This document shows positions 22,142 through 33,390 of a DNA stretch of 64,000 nucleotides, piece by piece. Under the pieces are notes generated by a model that was not told the origin of the DNA, searched no databases, and saw only the letters and a program-made list of their open reading frames with translations. Made by a program: the position numbers and the translations under genes. This DNA comes from Voacanga thouarsii. Taxonomy: Eukaryota; Streptophyta; Magnoliopsida; Gentianales; Apocynaceae. Numbering within the stretch: the stretch's first letter is position 1; every line of letters begins with the position of its first letter. The stretch lies in NCBI GenBank assembly GCA_026120185.1, contig JANUWF010002208.1, positions 682,001-746,000 of the forward strand, read 5' to 3'.

Positions 22142-22660
22142 TGGAGTTGGGGCCATTTCTTTGAAATTTTCCAGGCAAAGTTCATTCCATAGTGGATTTT
22201 CAAGAATAGTGCTATGACCGTTTCTAGGAAATTCTCTGGGTGGAGTTCATTCATTAGTCGATTATTGAGAAAAAAGGATGACGAATTTCAAAACATGAAG
22301 CAAGGAAATATATTTGTAGCATAGTATGTGGCACATTTAACAAATTATCAAAGTATTACCGTCCTCTACTGGATACAGAACAAAACCAATTTATTAAGAG
22401 TTTGAGACAAGGGCAAAGGAGAACCTTAGCCCGTTCCTACCTACTACATATGCTACCACAGTAGATGCCACCACTAGGACTGAAATCGAGGATAAGAGTC
22501 GGATTGTTAGAAGAATATTACCACCCACTAAGCAATTGCTGGCAAAGAGGCTAGGCAAACCACAAGAGAGAAATAAAGGAAAGAAAGTGAGGACAAACCT
22601 TACTGGGATAGTTTAGAATATGATAAATTACCACTGCCATAGAAAAAAGGGGACACATGG
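22142..22660 (+). pseudogene. T1 gag, C-terminal part
   Basis: Resumes T1 gag after A2. Plus-strand frames give DDEFQNMKQGNIFVA, equivalent to the EF-x-x-LKQG-x-x-SV-x-EY block of gypsy gag, and after a frame change YYRPLLDTEQNQFIKSLRQGQRR. The sequence fades at about 22650 where the D1 LTR begins. There are many stops. Confidence 0.7.
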
Positions 22661-24352
22661 AAACTTATAATGTTAATTACTAAAAACCACATATATAGAA
22701 AGGTATACCCGTTGTATTGTATAGGGAATAAGAAGTATCAAATCTATAGAAATTTAGCAATTACCAGTACTTTGGTCTAATCTCATTGTCTAGGCAAGAA
22801 GAATAAAGAGATAAGGTAAATAAACTAACTAACCTAACCTACTATAATTGAGAGTACATTGGACTTACACGAAAAAAGTCACAAGAATTATTAAGGAGTA
22901 ACAATCTGGGAAAGGTCATGTAAAAGAAGAAATCCCCCTTCCCCTTCCCAAAACATGTCAAGTAAAGAGATTATCACTATGTCCATCAAATCCTATCTCA
23001 ACCACCGGTATGAGTTTTTAAGAATAAATCTCACTCATTCTTGAGCTATAAGATTTCTTTCCTAAGGCTCAATTAATTAGTATCTGTACCTAATCAACTT
23101 AACACAAGGAAGCATTACACTCACTCATCACCTAAAAAGTACCCCGAAATCTCCTATATCCCTATCTCTATGCAAGATTGAAAACCCACTAATTACCAAG
23201 TTCTAATCCTTCAACCTCTCTCTCAAGTTAATCAAAGGATCATAAGTATTGAACCAATTAATTTGGTGCTCAACTCCTAACCCCATCTCTCACAATCATT
23301 AAGAGGGAATCAATCTGTTGAATGAATCAATCAAGCCAAAAAAATAAATCCAATACAATAATGCCCAAGTAATCAAATACAAGATTTGGAATTCAACAAA
23401 ACAAGTAATAGTTCAACACAAGAACATAGATTAGGGTACACCTCTCAAATATAACTAAAATCACATGAACATTAACATTGTTAAAGTATAATACAAAGAA
23501 GAAGATATCACTTTACTTATAGATAAGATCTTGAACTCTTTCTTCCTTGGATTTCCTTGAACAACTCATTTATATCTCCATGCTTCTCAATGATTTTGCC
23601 TTTATTGGTGAATCTTTTGAGCTCTATAATGGATCTCTTGGTTGCTAGCTAGCCAAGGATATGTTTTTAGGGTTAATAATAGTGTATATATAGTGTACAA
23701 TGAAAGAAAATAAAAAAATTACAGAAATACGCGAATTTGTGTATGTGGACAGCCTAGGGAATTGGTAGGTTTTCTAGAAACCAGGTGGCCTAGGGAAGTT
23801 CCACTTCCTTGGGCTGCCAGGTCTCTGTCCCGGGTGTGCTTTTTGCTTGATCTATGTGGCCTAGGGAAGTTAACCTTCCTTGGGCCACCGTGTTTTTGTA
23901 CAAGGCATTGTTGTTTTTGCTCCTAGGCAGCCAATGGAGGTAGAACCTCCCTAGTCCACTATTTTTGTTTCCTAGGCTTCACTTAGATGGCCTAGGGAAT
24001 ATCCCTAGGCTGCCTCCTTTTGGATGCAATAGGTTTCTTGTTTTGGTTTGGGTGGTCAAGGAATGTTTCACTTCCTTTAGCCACCTTATTCCTCTCCTTG
24101 GCTGCTAGGTTTACTTTAGGCAGCCTAGGGAAAGTGCTACTTCCATAGACTGCCTTGTTTTATTTGCACTTCCTCAATTGATCTTTATTTTTGCTTTAGT
24201 TTCCTCATTTCATTTGTATCATTTCCAATTAGTATTTTCTTTATTTCTTGTAAAAAGAAGATGAAAAGAGTATAGTGAGTGGTGATAATAAGAATTCATT
24301 ACAATTAAAGCACAAATACACTAGAAAGTATGTCTACGATAAGCTCTCATCA
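22661..24352 (-). repeat. D1 3' LTR (left end truncated)
   Basis: Minus-strand start TGATGAGAGC at 24352. Contains an array of GC-rich hairpins at 23745-24150, for example TGGCCTAGGGAAG-TTAAC-CTTCC-T-TGGGCCAC at about 23858-23890. The far end, corresponding to 27235-27290, is missing or diverged. Confidence 0.85.
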
Positions 24353-24391
24353 CACACCCCACACTTAGACTTTTGCTTGTCCTCAAGCAAA
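24353..24391 (-). promoter_or_regulatory. D1 polypurine tract and hairpin
   Basis: The minus strand reads TTTGCTTGAGGACAAGCAAA, a perfect 8-base inverted repeat with an AGGA loop, then AGTCTAAGTGTGGGGTGTG up to the LTR start. Confidence 0.85.
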
Positions 24392-26028
24392 CTACACTTA
24401 TTTAAAACATAAAGAATTAACTAATATACGAATATGGCATCCTATATTTATTCATAAGTTAACTAGTGTACAAATAAAAAAAAAATACATTTATTCTCAA
24501 GGACAAAGAATAACTAATTTACAAGTAAGGTAAAAAATGTTTTACATAGCATTCTGGGTGAAAACTCAAGAACACTTTAGTATATACGCAATACTGTTAA
24601 AATGGTAAAGAGAGTATTTCTTCCTCCATCTTAGACTTCATCTCAACACCAATCGATCCAAGTTAATCCCATTTATTTATATTAAGCTAGACACAACCAA
24701 AAGTCTCAAAGTTGAATTAAACAAGCTTATGCCAAACAAATGTGATCCATTCAACTTCTTCAATTAGGAATTAAAACAAAGTGATTCCTATGAGATAGGA
24801 TTAAACAACTCACTCAAATCTTGTGGCTTTCCCCAAGTAAAAGTATTACGTATGTTACATTAGAATACAAGAAGACCTTACACTTCGATACAACAATACA
24901 TTTCAATTTGAATTGGCGAAGTAAGAGTCTCTCATTTTTCATCATTTTTCTATCTACAAAGGGGATGCATTTGTAGTGATTTTAACTTAAATGCTCTTTT
25001 GCATCCCTTGCATTTTTTAATTTTTTTTTATTTTTTCTTTTCTTTCTTTTTCTTTTTATTGCCTTTTCTTTTCTTTTTCATCACATGTTCTTTTTCATCA
25101 TAGGGCATGTATTTTGTATTCCTAGAGTCTTTTTTCTCCTTGCTTCGGTTGGTACATTAAACAACCTACCTCTTGCTCATATTTTCCTTTTTATTGAAAA
25201 TTACAAAAAATAATTAAATTATCTATAATACAACAAACAAAACAAATGAATAAATGAATAAATAGGAATTGCCACTAAATTAGAGATAAGCTTACGACCC
25301 ACACTCTATATTTCATCACTAAGTTTTCATCGATTCTCAAAGATTTAAGTTTCACAAATATTTTCAAAGGCATAAATAAGATTAACTCACATATCCAAAC
25401 TTAGTTTTTGTCATGCTCAATATCGAAGTGTACATAAAAATAACTGTTCGAGAAATGTCTTAAATAGAATTTCTAAGCCAAAAGATAAATAATATCTTCA
25501 CGAAACTGATACATAACAATACACATACCAACAAGCCTTGAGAACTAACCCAACAATATGAAAAAAAATTAGAAAAAATTTTAGCCAAAATGCAAAAACA
25601 ATAAATTTAGCCCAAAAATAAGAAAATTCCAAAATAAATAATACAAAAATTATAAAGAAAATATTATTCAACCTCTTCCCTATACTTAAATGGGACAATG
25701 TCCTCATTGGCTACAAATTAAACAATATAAGAATTTTTAATGGGACCAAAAGAACAAGAAAAAAGAAATACTCCCCAAGAATCTTGAAGTTCAATGTGTT
25801 ATAGGAGCGAGAGGAAAATGATTGTTGTCCAAATGAAAAACATCAACAATCCTGCAAAAATAAAGAGAATACAATAATATACCAAGGCTAGAGAAATATT
25901 AACATAAAAAATTCAAAAATAATGGACAAACAAAATAATTTAAAAGAAAATATAAATAAAAAGAATAAAAGGAGTTTTTACACACATGCACTACTACCAA
26001 TACTAATAACAAATAAATCATCATAGAG

Positions 26029-26064
<36 letters not shown>

Positions 26065-27210
26065 AACGAGCCAAAAAAATCAACTAATAAAAATAATACC
26101 AAAGTAAATATTAAGTACCAAGAATTATACTAATACTAGTACAACAAAACAAGTGAAGAAACTCACATTTTCACTAAGGTTACACTAAATCAATATATAT
26201 ATTCTAATATACCATCATTAATGCAGAGCCTATATTCACAATAAAAACACTAGTATACCAAGCACTAGAACTAATATACAACCCACACACTATAAACCCA
26301 ATGAATGACATGGAAAAATGAGGAATTGAGGACTTAATGGCTTATTGAGAAGAAGCTTAAAAGATTTTCACAACTACAATAACCAATTCATAAATATCAC
26401 ATCTTCCAAAAATACTATACCATTTCCCAAACAACTAACAAATAATTCCCACACTTCAATAGATAGTATACAAATGTCTTAAAAAGTTAACCCCAGAACA
26501 AAAATCAACAATCCACCAAATTACAGCATCAACTATATAAATCAACTACCTCATCAACTTATTCACCACTAGTATAGTCAAGTTTTCAACCTCCACAATA
26601 TATAGTACAACAACAACCAAAAATACCAACAATTTAAAGTTAAAAGAGGCTTCAAAACAATAATAATGTCCTGACAAAATATCCTACACCAACCAAATCA
26701 TCAAAACATACATACTATTACAACAATAAGGAACCAAATCCTATTATACAACAAACACCTATAATAATTTGTATACAACAAGATCTCCTCAACAACAACA
26801 ATAACAATAGCCAATTACAACAACCCTTTCATCCTAAAAATACTAAATTCCCAAACAAAAATAATAATAGTATACAACAATAAGGCCATATACAAAAGCA
26901 AAATTTAAATCCCAAGAACCCACTATATATACAATTTCCCAACATAACAATATGCAACAATAAAAAAATAATAATAATACAACAGACATGATGATATAAC
27001 ATATTGGAACCTAATACAATTTATTTGTTTCAAAGAATGAAAGTAAAGAATTAAAACAACATACAAACAAGGTATAGAAAGGAAAAGAAGGCTATATACA
27101 AGTAATGGTTAGTACTATACAAAAACAGAGAAACAAATATTTACATAGTATTTACAAATATATGTACATAGCTAAATCAACAATATTTAAGTTTTTTATG
27201 AAATTGCTAA
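24392..27210 (-). other. D1 interior, non-coding and strand-biased
   Basis: No ORF with a recognisable domain (25498-25707 and 25899-26102 are low-complexity). From about 25700 to 27100 the plus strand is rich in A and C with very few G, with many CAACAATA and ACAACAA runs. Poly-T/TTTTC runs at 25010-25080 and an (AT)n run at 26031-26062 are also here. No gag relic is seen. Confidence 0.7.
26031..26062. repeat. (AT)n microsatellite
   Basis: About sixteen AT units in the D1 interior. Confidence 0.93.
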
Positions 27211-27228
27211 TCCCTGGCAATGGTGCCA
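27211..27228 (-). other. D1 primer-binding site (tRNA-Asp type)
   Basis: The minus strand TGGCACCATTGCCAGGGA lies next to the LTR start at 27235, as in A1 and A3. Confidence 0.88.
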
Positions 27229-27234
27229 AAAACA

Positions 27235-28891
27235 TGGTGCATATTTTACGCGTATTGGAAAGAGTATAAACAATCCACAAAAATCAAGTTTTAAATTAAA
27301 ATGCTAAGCACTAAAACTACATATATAGGCAAGTATACTCATAACATACTATAGGGAATAGCAACGATCGAGTCCACTGTAATTTAGAAATTCCCACTAT
27401 TTTGCTCTAATCTTATTGCCTATCCAAATGAATAAAGAGATAAGGCAAATAAAACTAACTAACCAAAACTACTACAACACAGAGTACATTAGACCTATAC
27501 CAGAAAAGTCACAAGGATCATCAAGGAGTAAGAATATGCGAAGGGCAGATGTCAAGTAAAAATATTATCACTAAGTTCATAAAATCCAAACTTAAACACC
27601 GGTATGAGTTTTCAAGAATAAATTACACACTCTCTTGAGTTTTGAGATTTCTTTCCTACGGCTCACTTAATTGGTATATCTACATAATTGACCTAACCCA
27701 TGAAATCATTACACTCACTCATCACTCGAAAGGTACTTGGAAGCCCCGATATCTATATCTTTAGGCAATATTGAAAATCTATTGACTACCAAGTTTCAAT
27801 CCTTTAACTTCTCTCTTGAGTTAATCAAAGGAAAACAAATATTAAACCAATTAATTTGATGTCCAACTCCTAAATCCATATCTCAAAATCATTTGAGGGA
27901 ATTAATCAATTGAATAAATGAATTAAGCCCAAAAAATCAATCCAGTAAAATAATACCCAAGTAATCAAATACATGATTTGAAATTCAACAAAAAAAAAAA
28001 AAATCAATACAAGAACATAAATTAGGGTTCATCCCTCATATACAACTAAAATCATATGAACATCAACATCATTAAAGTATAATACAAAGAAGAAGAAATC
28101 ACTTCACTCATAGACAAGATCTTGAACTCTTTTTTCCTTGGATTTTCTTGAACAACCTCTTCTTCATCTCCTTGTTTCTCCATGATCTTCCCTTTCTTGG
28201 TGAAACTTTTGAGCTCCCTAAGGGATTTTGTGGTTGCTAGCCAACTAAAAATGTATTTTTAGGGTTTATAATGTTGTATATATAGTGTATAGTGAAAGCA
28301 AATCAGAAAATTATAGAAATAAGCAAATCTACACAAGTGGTGACCAAGGGAAGTAGAGCTTCATTGGGCCGCAATGTTTTCCAGAAACTTGGTAACCTAG
28401 GGAAGTTCGTGGGCCACCAGGTTTCTGGTCAGGTGAGCTTTTGGCTTGATCTAGGTGGCCTAGGAAAGTTAACCTTCCCAAGGCCGCCATGTTCCTATGC
28501 AAGACATTGTTGTTTTTGCTCCTAGGCGGCCTAGGGAGGTAGAACCTCTTTAGGATGCCATTTTTGTCCCCTAGGCTTTAGCTAGGTGGCTTAGGAAAAT
28601 TCCCTAGGTTGTCTCTTCTATAGACATAATGGTCTTTATGTTTTGCTTTCTTTGACCACCATGTTTATTCTAGGTGGCCTAAGCTGCCTTGTTTTATTTG
28701 CAGTTTTTAATTGTTCTTCATTTTTGCTCCATTTTTCTCATTTTCATCTTTATCATCTTCAATTGGTAATTTTGTTATTTCCAACAAAAAGAAGATGAAA
28801 AGGGTGTGGTGAATGGTGATTTAAACTAGAATTTGCCACAATTAAAGTACAAAGAAACTAGAAAACATATATATAATGAGCCCTGAATTCA
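27235..28891 (-). repeat. D1 5' LTR
   Basis: Aligns with 22661-24352 throughout: the 27300-27560 block, the CACCGGTATGAGTTTTCAAG block, the TTGAACTCTTTTTTCCTTGG block, the GGCCTAGGGAAG hairpins at 28320-28690 and the TTTTTAGGGTTTATAATG block. The right end is diverged (GAGCCCTGAATTCA against AAGCTCTCATCA), so the last bases are approximate. Confidence 0.82.
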
Positions 28892-29480
28892 GTCTATCAT
28901 GGGAATGGTGTGAATCATAGCAAAAATAACCAAAAGCCCTAAGTGAGAGCTAAAGTGTATGACCTAAACCGTAGAGAACTAGGTGCAGATCCTGCCATGG
29001 AGGAAGGTGTGATTTCTATCCGAAGCTGTAAAGTAAATGTGCTAATAGATCCTGGCTCTATGTATTCTTATAAATCTTTTTGCAAGCCAATTGGGTTTTA
29101 CTGCCCTATACCTTATTAGTTAGCACTCATTTAGGAAAATTTGTATAAGTAGGAAAATTCATAGAGGGGTTTGAAATTGAAGTAAGGAGGGAAAAACTAT
29201 TTGGAGACCTTTTTATGATGTCATTTGAGGATTATAACATTATTTTAGGCATGGATTGTTTAGCCAAACATGGTGTTCTGGTAGATTGTAAGAACAAGTT
29301 GGTGCAATTTGTTAGACTCGGGAAGGATGTTCTAAAATTCAAAGGGAGCAAGGTAAAGGAATTAAAATATTTAATTTGAGAACTAAAGCTCAGAAGATGC
29401 TGAAGAAGGGATGTTAAGGTTATTTAGCATATTTGAATTTCAAGCCCAAGTTGGAAAGTACGCTCAAAAGCACTGCCATG
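28892..29480 (+). pseudogene. T1 protease region
   Basis: T1 resumes after D1. The frame near 28950-29100 reads KVYDLNRRELGADPAMEEG, then CKVNVLIDPGSMYSY, with an intact-looking D-P-G-S active-site motif of the plant gypsy retropepsin (usual form LFDPGA/STHSF). Further on, in another frame, IILGMDCLAKHGVLVDCKNK corresponds to the conserved ILGMDWL block at the end of protease. Stops and frame changes break it. Confidence 0.8.
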
Positions 29481-30125
29481 GTAAGAGAGTTCGTTGACAT
29501 TTTTATCGAAAAATTGTTAACTCTACCCCTACCCTAAATTTGATTTTCAAGATGCTGTATTGTATGGTTCCTATAGAACTCAAGGTCTTAAAAGAACAGT
29601 TAGAAGAATTATTGGGATAAGAGTATGTTAGACCAAATACTTTACCGTGGGATATTTGTAAAAAAGAAGGATGGGATACTGTCATTGTGCATTAACTATT
29701 GAAGAATAAATATCCACTCCCTCCCAGTAATAAGTTGTTTGACTTATTTAGAGGGTCCAGTTGTTACTCTAGGCTTGATTTGAGGCAATGATATTACCAA
29801 GTAAGCATTCGGGAGGATGATATTTGAATGGCTGCATTTAATACCCGGTATGGTCATTATGAGTTTATTGTAATACCCTTTGGATTGACAAATGCACCTA
29901 CAACCTTTTATGGATTTGATGCACCAAATATTCTAGCCTTATCTTGATAAGCTTGCTGTGACCTTTATTGACGACATATTAATTTATTCTTAGAGCTCAA
30001 AGGAACATGCAGAACACCTAAAGCTAGTTTTGGAAAAGTTGAGAGAGCATCAGTTGTATGCTAAGTTCAATAAATATAAATTTTGGTTAGATGTAGTTTC
30101 ATTTTTAGGGCTGGTTGTTGAAGGA
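29481..30125 (+). pseudogene. T1 reverse transcriptase, truncated
   Basis: In three alternating frames the RT blocks follow each other: VKKKDG, INY (for IDYR), KYPLP (29710), a degraded LFD..L-x-G block, [13 protein letters not shown] (29870), and TFIDDILIYS (29965-29995) with both catalytic Asp present. [22 protein letters not shown] and [13 protein letters not shown] follow. It ends near 30125. RNase H and integrase are missing, cut where C1 begins. At least ten stops or shifts are visible. Confidence 0.85.
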
Positions 30126-30177
30126 CCACGGGAAAATTAAATATGCAATTGAAGATAATAAATTAAAACTTTTCCTG
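30126..30177. other. Junction T1/C1, unassigned
   Basis: About 50 bases between the last recognisable T1 RT codons and the start of C1-LTR-like sequence (TCTAAGAATACTTACTT). The exact boundary was not found. Confidence 0.4.
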
Positions 30178-30366
30178 AGCTAAAGTCTAAGAATACTTAC
30201 TTCTAGGGCATATTATTTGAATAGCTGGAGCTGGATTTGGGTTTGATAGCGCTTCCTCAACTAGAACGTCTAAATGTTCTGCGGGTATACTAGCTAACTA
30301 TTAGCTCATTTGCATTAAATACTTTCAACATTTCCTAGCTCTTGACCTTCTAGAGTAATCTCAAAC

Positions 30367-32099
30367 TATTAGGTATCTCACGCATATCATATATGGCGCA
30401 GCGAAAAAATAAAATGAGATACCAACCCAGGATCCGCATATGTGTGGAAAATAAGACATAAAGAGATCAAAGGTAATAGCTTTTTACTTTCTTTGATCGT
30501 CTGAAGATGAAGAACAAAAATTTTCTTTTTCAAGTCGAGGTGCGATCCAGCAATCTTCTTGATCAAACACCACGAGAGATGAACATCTAACCACTATAAT
30601 CACAGTGTGTGATTATCTCTAACAGAAATACATACGGAGGAACACTCAAGTAGCAAGATTTTCTGTGCTAGTAGAAAACAACAATGGCGGCTAGGGTTTT
30701 GATCAAGATCAATGAGAGAGAGAGAAGAGAAAGTCTTTGGAGTTGTTGTTTGGCGTGGATTGTTCACTAGCTAGGGTTTCATGTGTCTATGTCATATATC
30801 ACACAAAAAATCCTAATAAAATCCTCCAATTGAGAATTCTATAACCATTAGAATTCCCTAATTGGAATTGGAAATTCAAGTTCTTACAATTATAATTTAG
30901 ACCATAAATTATAACTAATTATAATTTGGCACCAACAACTTCTCTTTCTCGCATTTTAACCCCACTATATTATCAAATAACATCTTGAGTATATAATTCT
31001 CTATTTTGTCTGACCTATTAGGTTTTCCGGTCAATTGGTAGTGAACATAAATTAATCCAAACGTCTTTGAGATTAATAATCCATAATTAATTAGAATTAA
31101 CCATATCAATTCTAATCAAGATTAGTTTATTAATTCATCAATTAATAAACTCATATTGCCAAATCATGAGAAGTATCTAGCAACACATTATGACCACCCA
31201 AGAGTCCAAGAAGTCAAGTGGCTTGACATAAACCCTTTATAACAAGCTACAGTGTAATTAACTCATTTCACCATACAATATCTCATTTAGTTTGGAGTAC
31301 GGAATTAGTGCCAACTCCTTCTAGAATATATTAATTCTGGTCTGAATACAATAGTACTTGTACTAAGAACCCACTACTCTAGATGTGTATCAATTGGAAC
31401 TATTTCCAATACACAATCGCCTTGGCCAAGGACTTCTCGAGTAGTAATTTCTACAAATGGCCGTGAGATATTCGCCCATACTATTAGGAGTGGTGAATCC
31501 TTTATTGACCTTCTCACCTACTTTCATTTACCTCACAATGTGCCCAATATCCATCCCATAGGCTGCCCTCGATCTGGCTCCAAAGATTGGAATCAAAGCA
31601 CAAAGCTCGGCAAACAAAGTACCTTGGAGATCTCAAGTTTAAGGATACTTGCACATTTGCTATGTTGAGATTATATCACTGGCACTAAATAGTTATCCTT
31701 ATGATTATCTTATAGCTAGGTCATCCAATGAACTTGTTCTATTAACAAGCATCCATGTATCAACTTTGAGTATCTCAATACTCACGGATATGAGAACCAT
31801 CGCCTGATCAAATCGGGAAGTCTAATACATGCTAGTCTTAACGCATTAATGATGTCCTGTCTCATTAATACTATAACTAGGGATTATTTAAGTACTAAAA
31901 CTATACAGTGTAGTAGAAATCTCATATCATGATCTCTATCATGATTTTCTTAACCCAGTGTTATACTAGGGACTTTATATAATAGTTATTTTACACAAAA
32001 GTAAACAAACAAAACTGTGAGATAGATATTGCCTTTTATTAAAATAAAATGTGTCATATACAATGTAGAAGTGATTGCCACTAGGGCATAACACTAACA
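30367..32099 (-). repeat. CL2: solo copia LTR of the C2 family, TSD CAAAC
   Basis: 1733 bases matching the C2 3' LTR without its SG2 insertion (shared ATATCATATATGGCGCAG near one end and CTAGGGCATAACACTAACA at the other). It is flanked by CAAAC at 30362-30366 and 32100-32104. The outer base pair is TA instead of TG at 30367, one mutation. The minus-strand ORF 30915-31109 is not a gene. Confidence 0.93.
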
Positions 32100-32104
32100 C
32101 AAAC

Positions 32105-33390
32105 CTCTATAGACCTCTACTGGTGAAAGTAGGACTAGGGAGAAGAAGATTGGAAGAAAAAATGGAAGAGCTAAAATGGTAAAAGAAATACAAAGGGAAA
32201 AAAATGACAAATGAAACAATGGCTTAGGTTTTCATTCAAAAAGAAAAACGAAAGCTACTAATTTCCTTGTGGAATTTTCGGTCAACCCACACCAGGCACA
32301 CACAGTTTATTTTAATTGAAACAATAGCTCTATATTCCTTTACAAAAACCAAAAATTGCTGACGTTTCCTTTTTCTTCTTCCTATTTCCTATTCTTTTTT
32401 GCACATGGCGGCTACCATCAAACCCTGATACCCCATGTTCTCTTAATTAGTCCAAGACTAATTAAATAGCCATTTAATTAATTAATTAATTCACTTGGAC
32501 CCAATATAAAATTACCAAAGATAATTAATTAATAAATAAGTTAATTAAATTAGTTCTTTTATTAATTAATTAAACCACTTGGGCCTAATTATAAAATTAT
32601 CCAAGAAAATTGATTAATAAACCAATTAAATAAATTGGCCCAATTAATTATTCTTGCTCAAATAATTAATTATTTGGACTCCTAGAATAATTCTTGCAAT
32701 AATAAATTCACCCAATAAGCTCATATAGTAAATAAATTTACTAAAGTTATTCGAGTTACTCTGGGACCAAAAGATATATTATTATTGGTTACTAAAATGA
32801 CCAAAATATCCCTACTAACAAATAGCAGTATTTTAATCATTTTAAATGTTCAATTTATCACTATATGAAAATATTGACCACGAGAATCATATTGCAAGTA
32901 CAGTGTCTTCGGCCTACAGTTGTAATGACGAAAATACTCCACTACATAACACTTGTCATTAAGATAGAAAAATTGCACTAACACCTTTCCCAATAACATC
33001 TACCATCATTTAATAGCTAGTCTAATAATCTACAAGTTCCAGTATGTATCCACTTACCAGAGGGAGCTACCAAAAGTGTACATACTTAGTCATGTTTCCT
33101 AGGGCTCTGGATTATTAGATTATTCAAGACAATCATAAGAGGATGATTTCTTCACGTAATGAAGCATAGAAACTCTATTGTATAAGTTCATCTTAATTAA
33201 TTAGAATAATACACCTAACGTATAAAGTTATTGGGCTTGCAATAAGACATCACCTAATATACATCAAAGTATAAAAGTCCAGCTTCACCAGACTACCAAC
33301 TTATACTCAAACCTTAGGGTACTTGTCCAAGCAGTAGCTGCAACAAACCAATATTTATTTAATTTAGTACTTTTATAAAGATTACTAATG
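32105..33390 (-). repeat. C1 3' LTR, middle part
   Basis: Between CL2 and SG1. Matches CL1 (18230-18990) and, inverted, CL4, for example in the block CGAGTTACTCTGGGACCAAAAGA and the block AGGGCTCTGGATTATTAGATT. Rich in ATTAATTA tracts. Confidence 0.82.

Larger units (their letters stand above)
22661..28891 (-). mobile_element. D1: LTR element with non-coding interior (LARD-like)
   Basis: Minus-strand element lying between T1 gag and T1 protease. The 5' LTR (27235-28891) and 3' LTR (about 22661-24352) are similar throughout. A tRNA-Asp-type PBS (27211-27228) and a hairpin with PPT (24353-24391) are in the right places. The 2.9 kb interior has no recognisable coding sequence. The left end of the 3' LTR is truncated, so a target duplication cannot be tested. 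Confidence 0.85.

Noticed and set aside
23745..24150. Regularly repeated GC-rich motif that could suggest a CRISPR or tandem array
   Set aside because: The units are imperfect inverted repeats with unequal spacing in a plant LTR; there are no uniform spacers and no cas genes.
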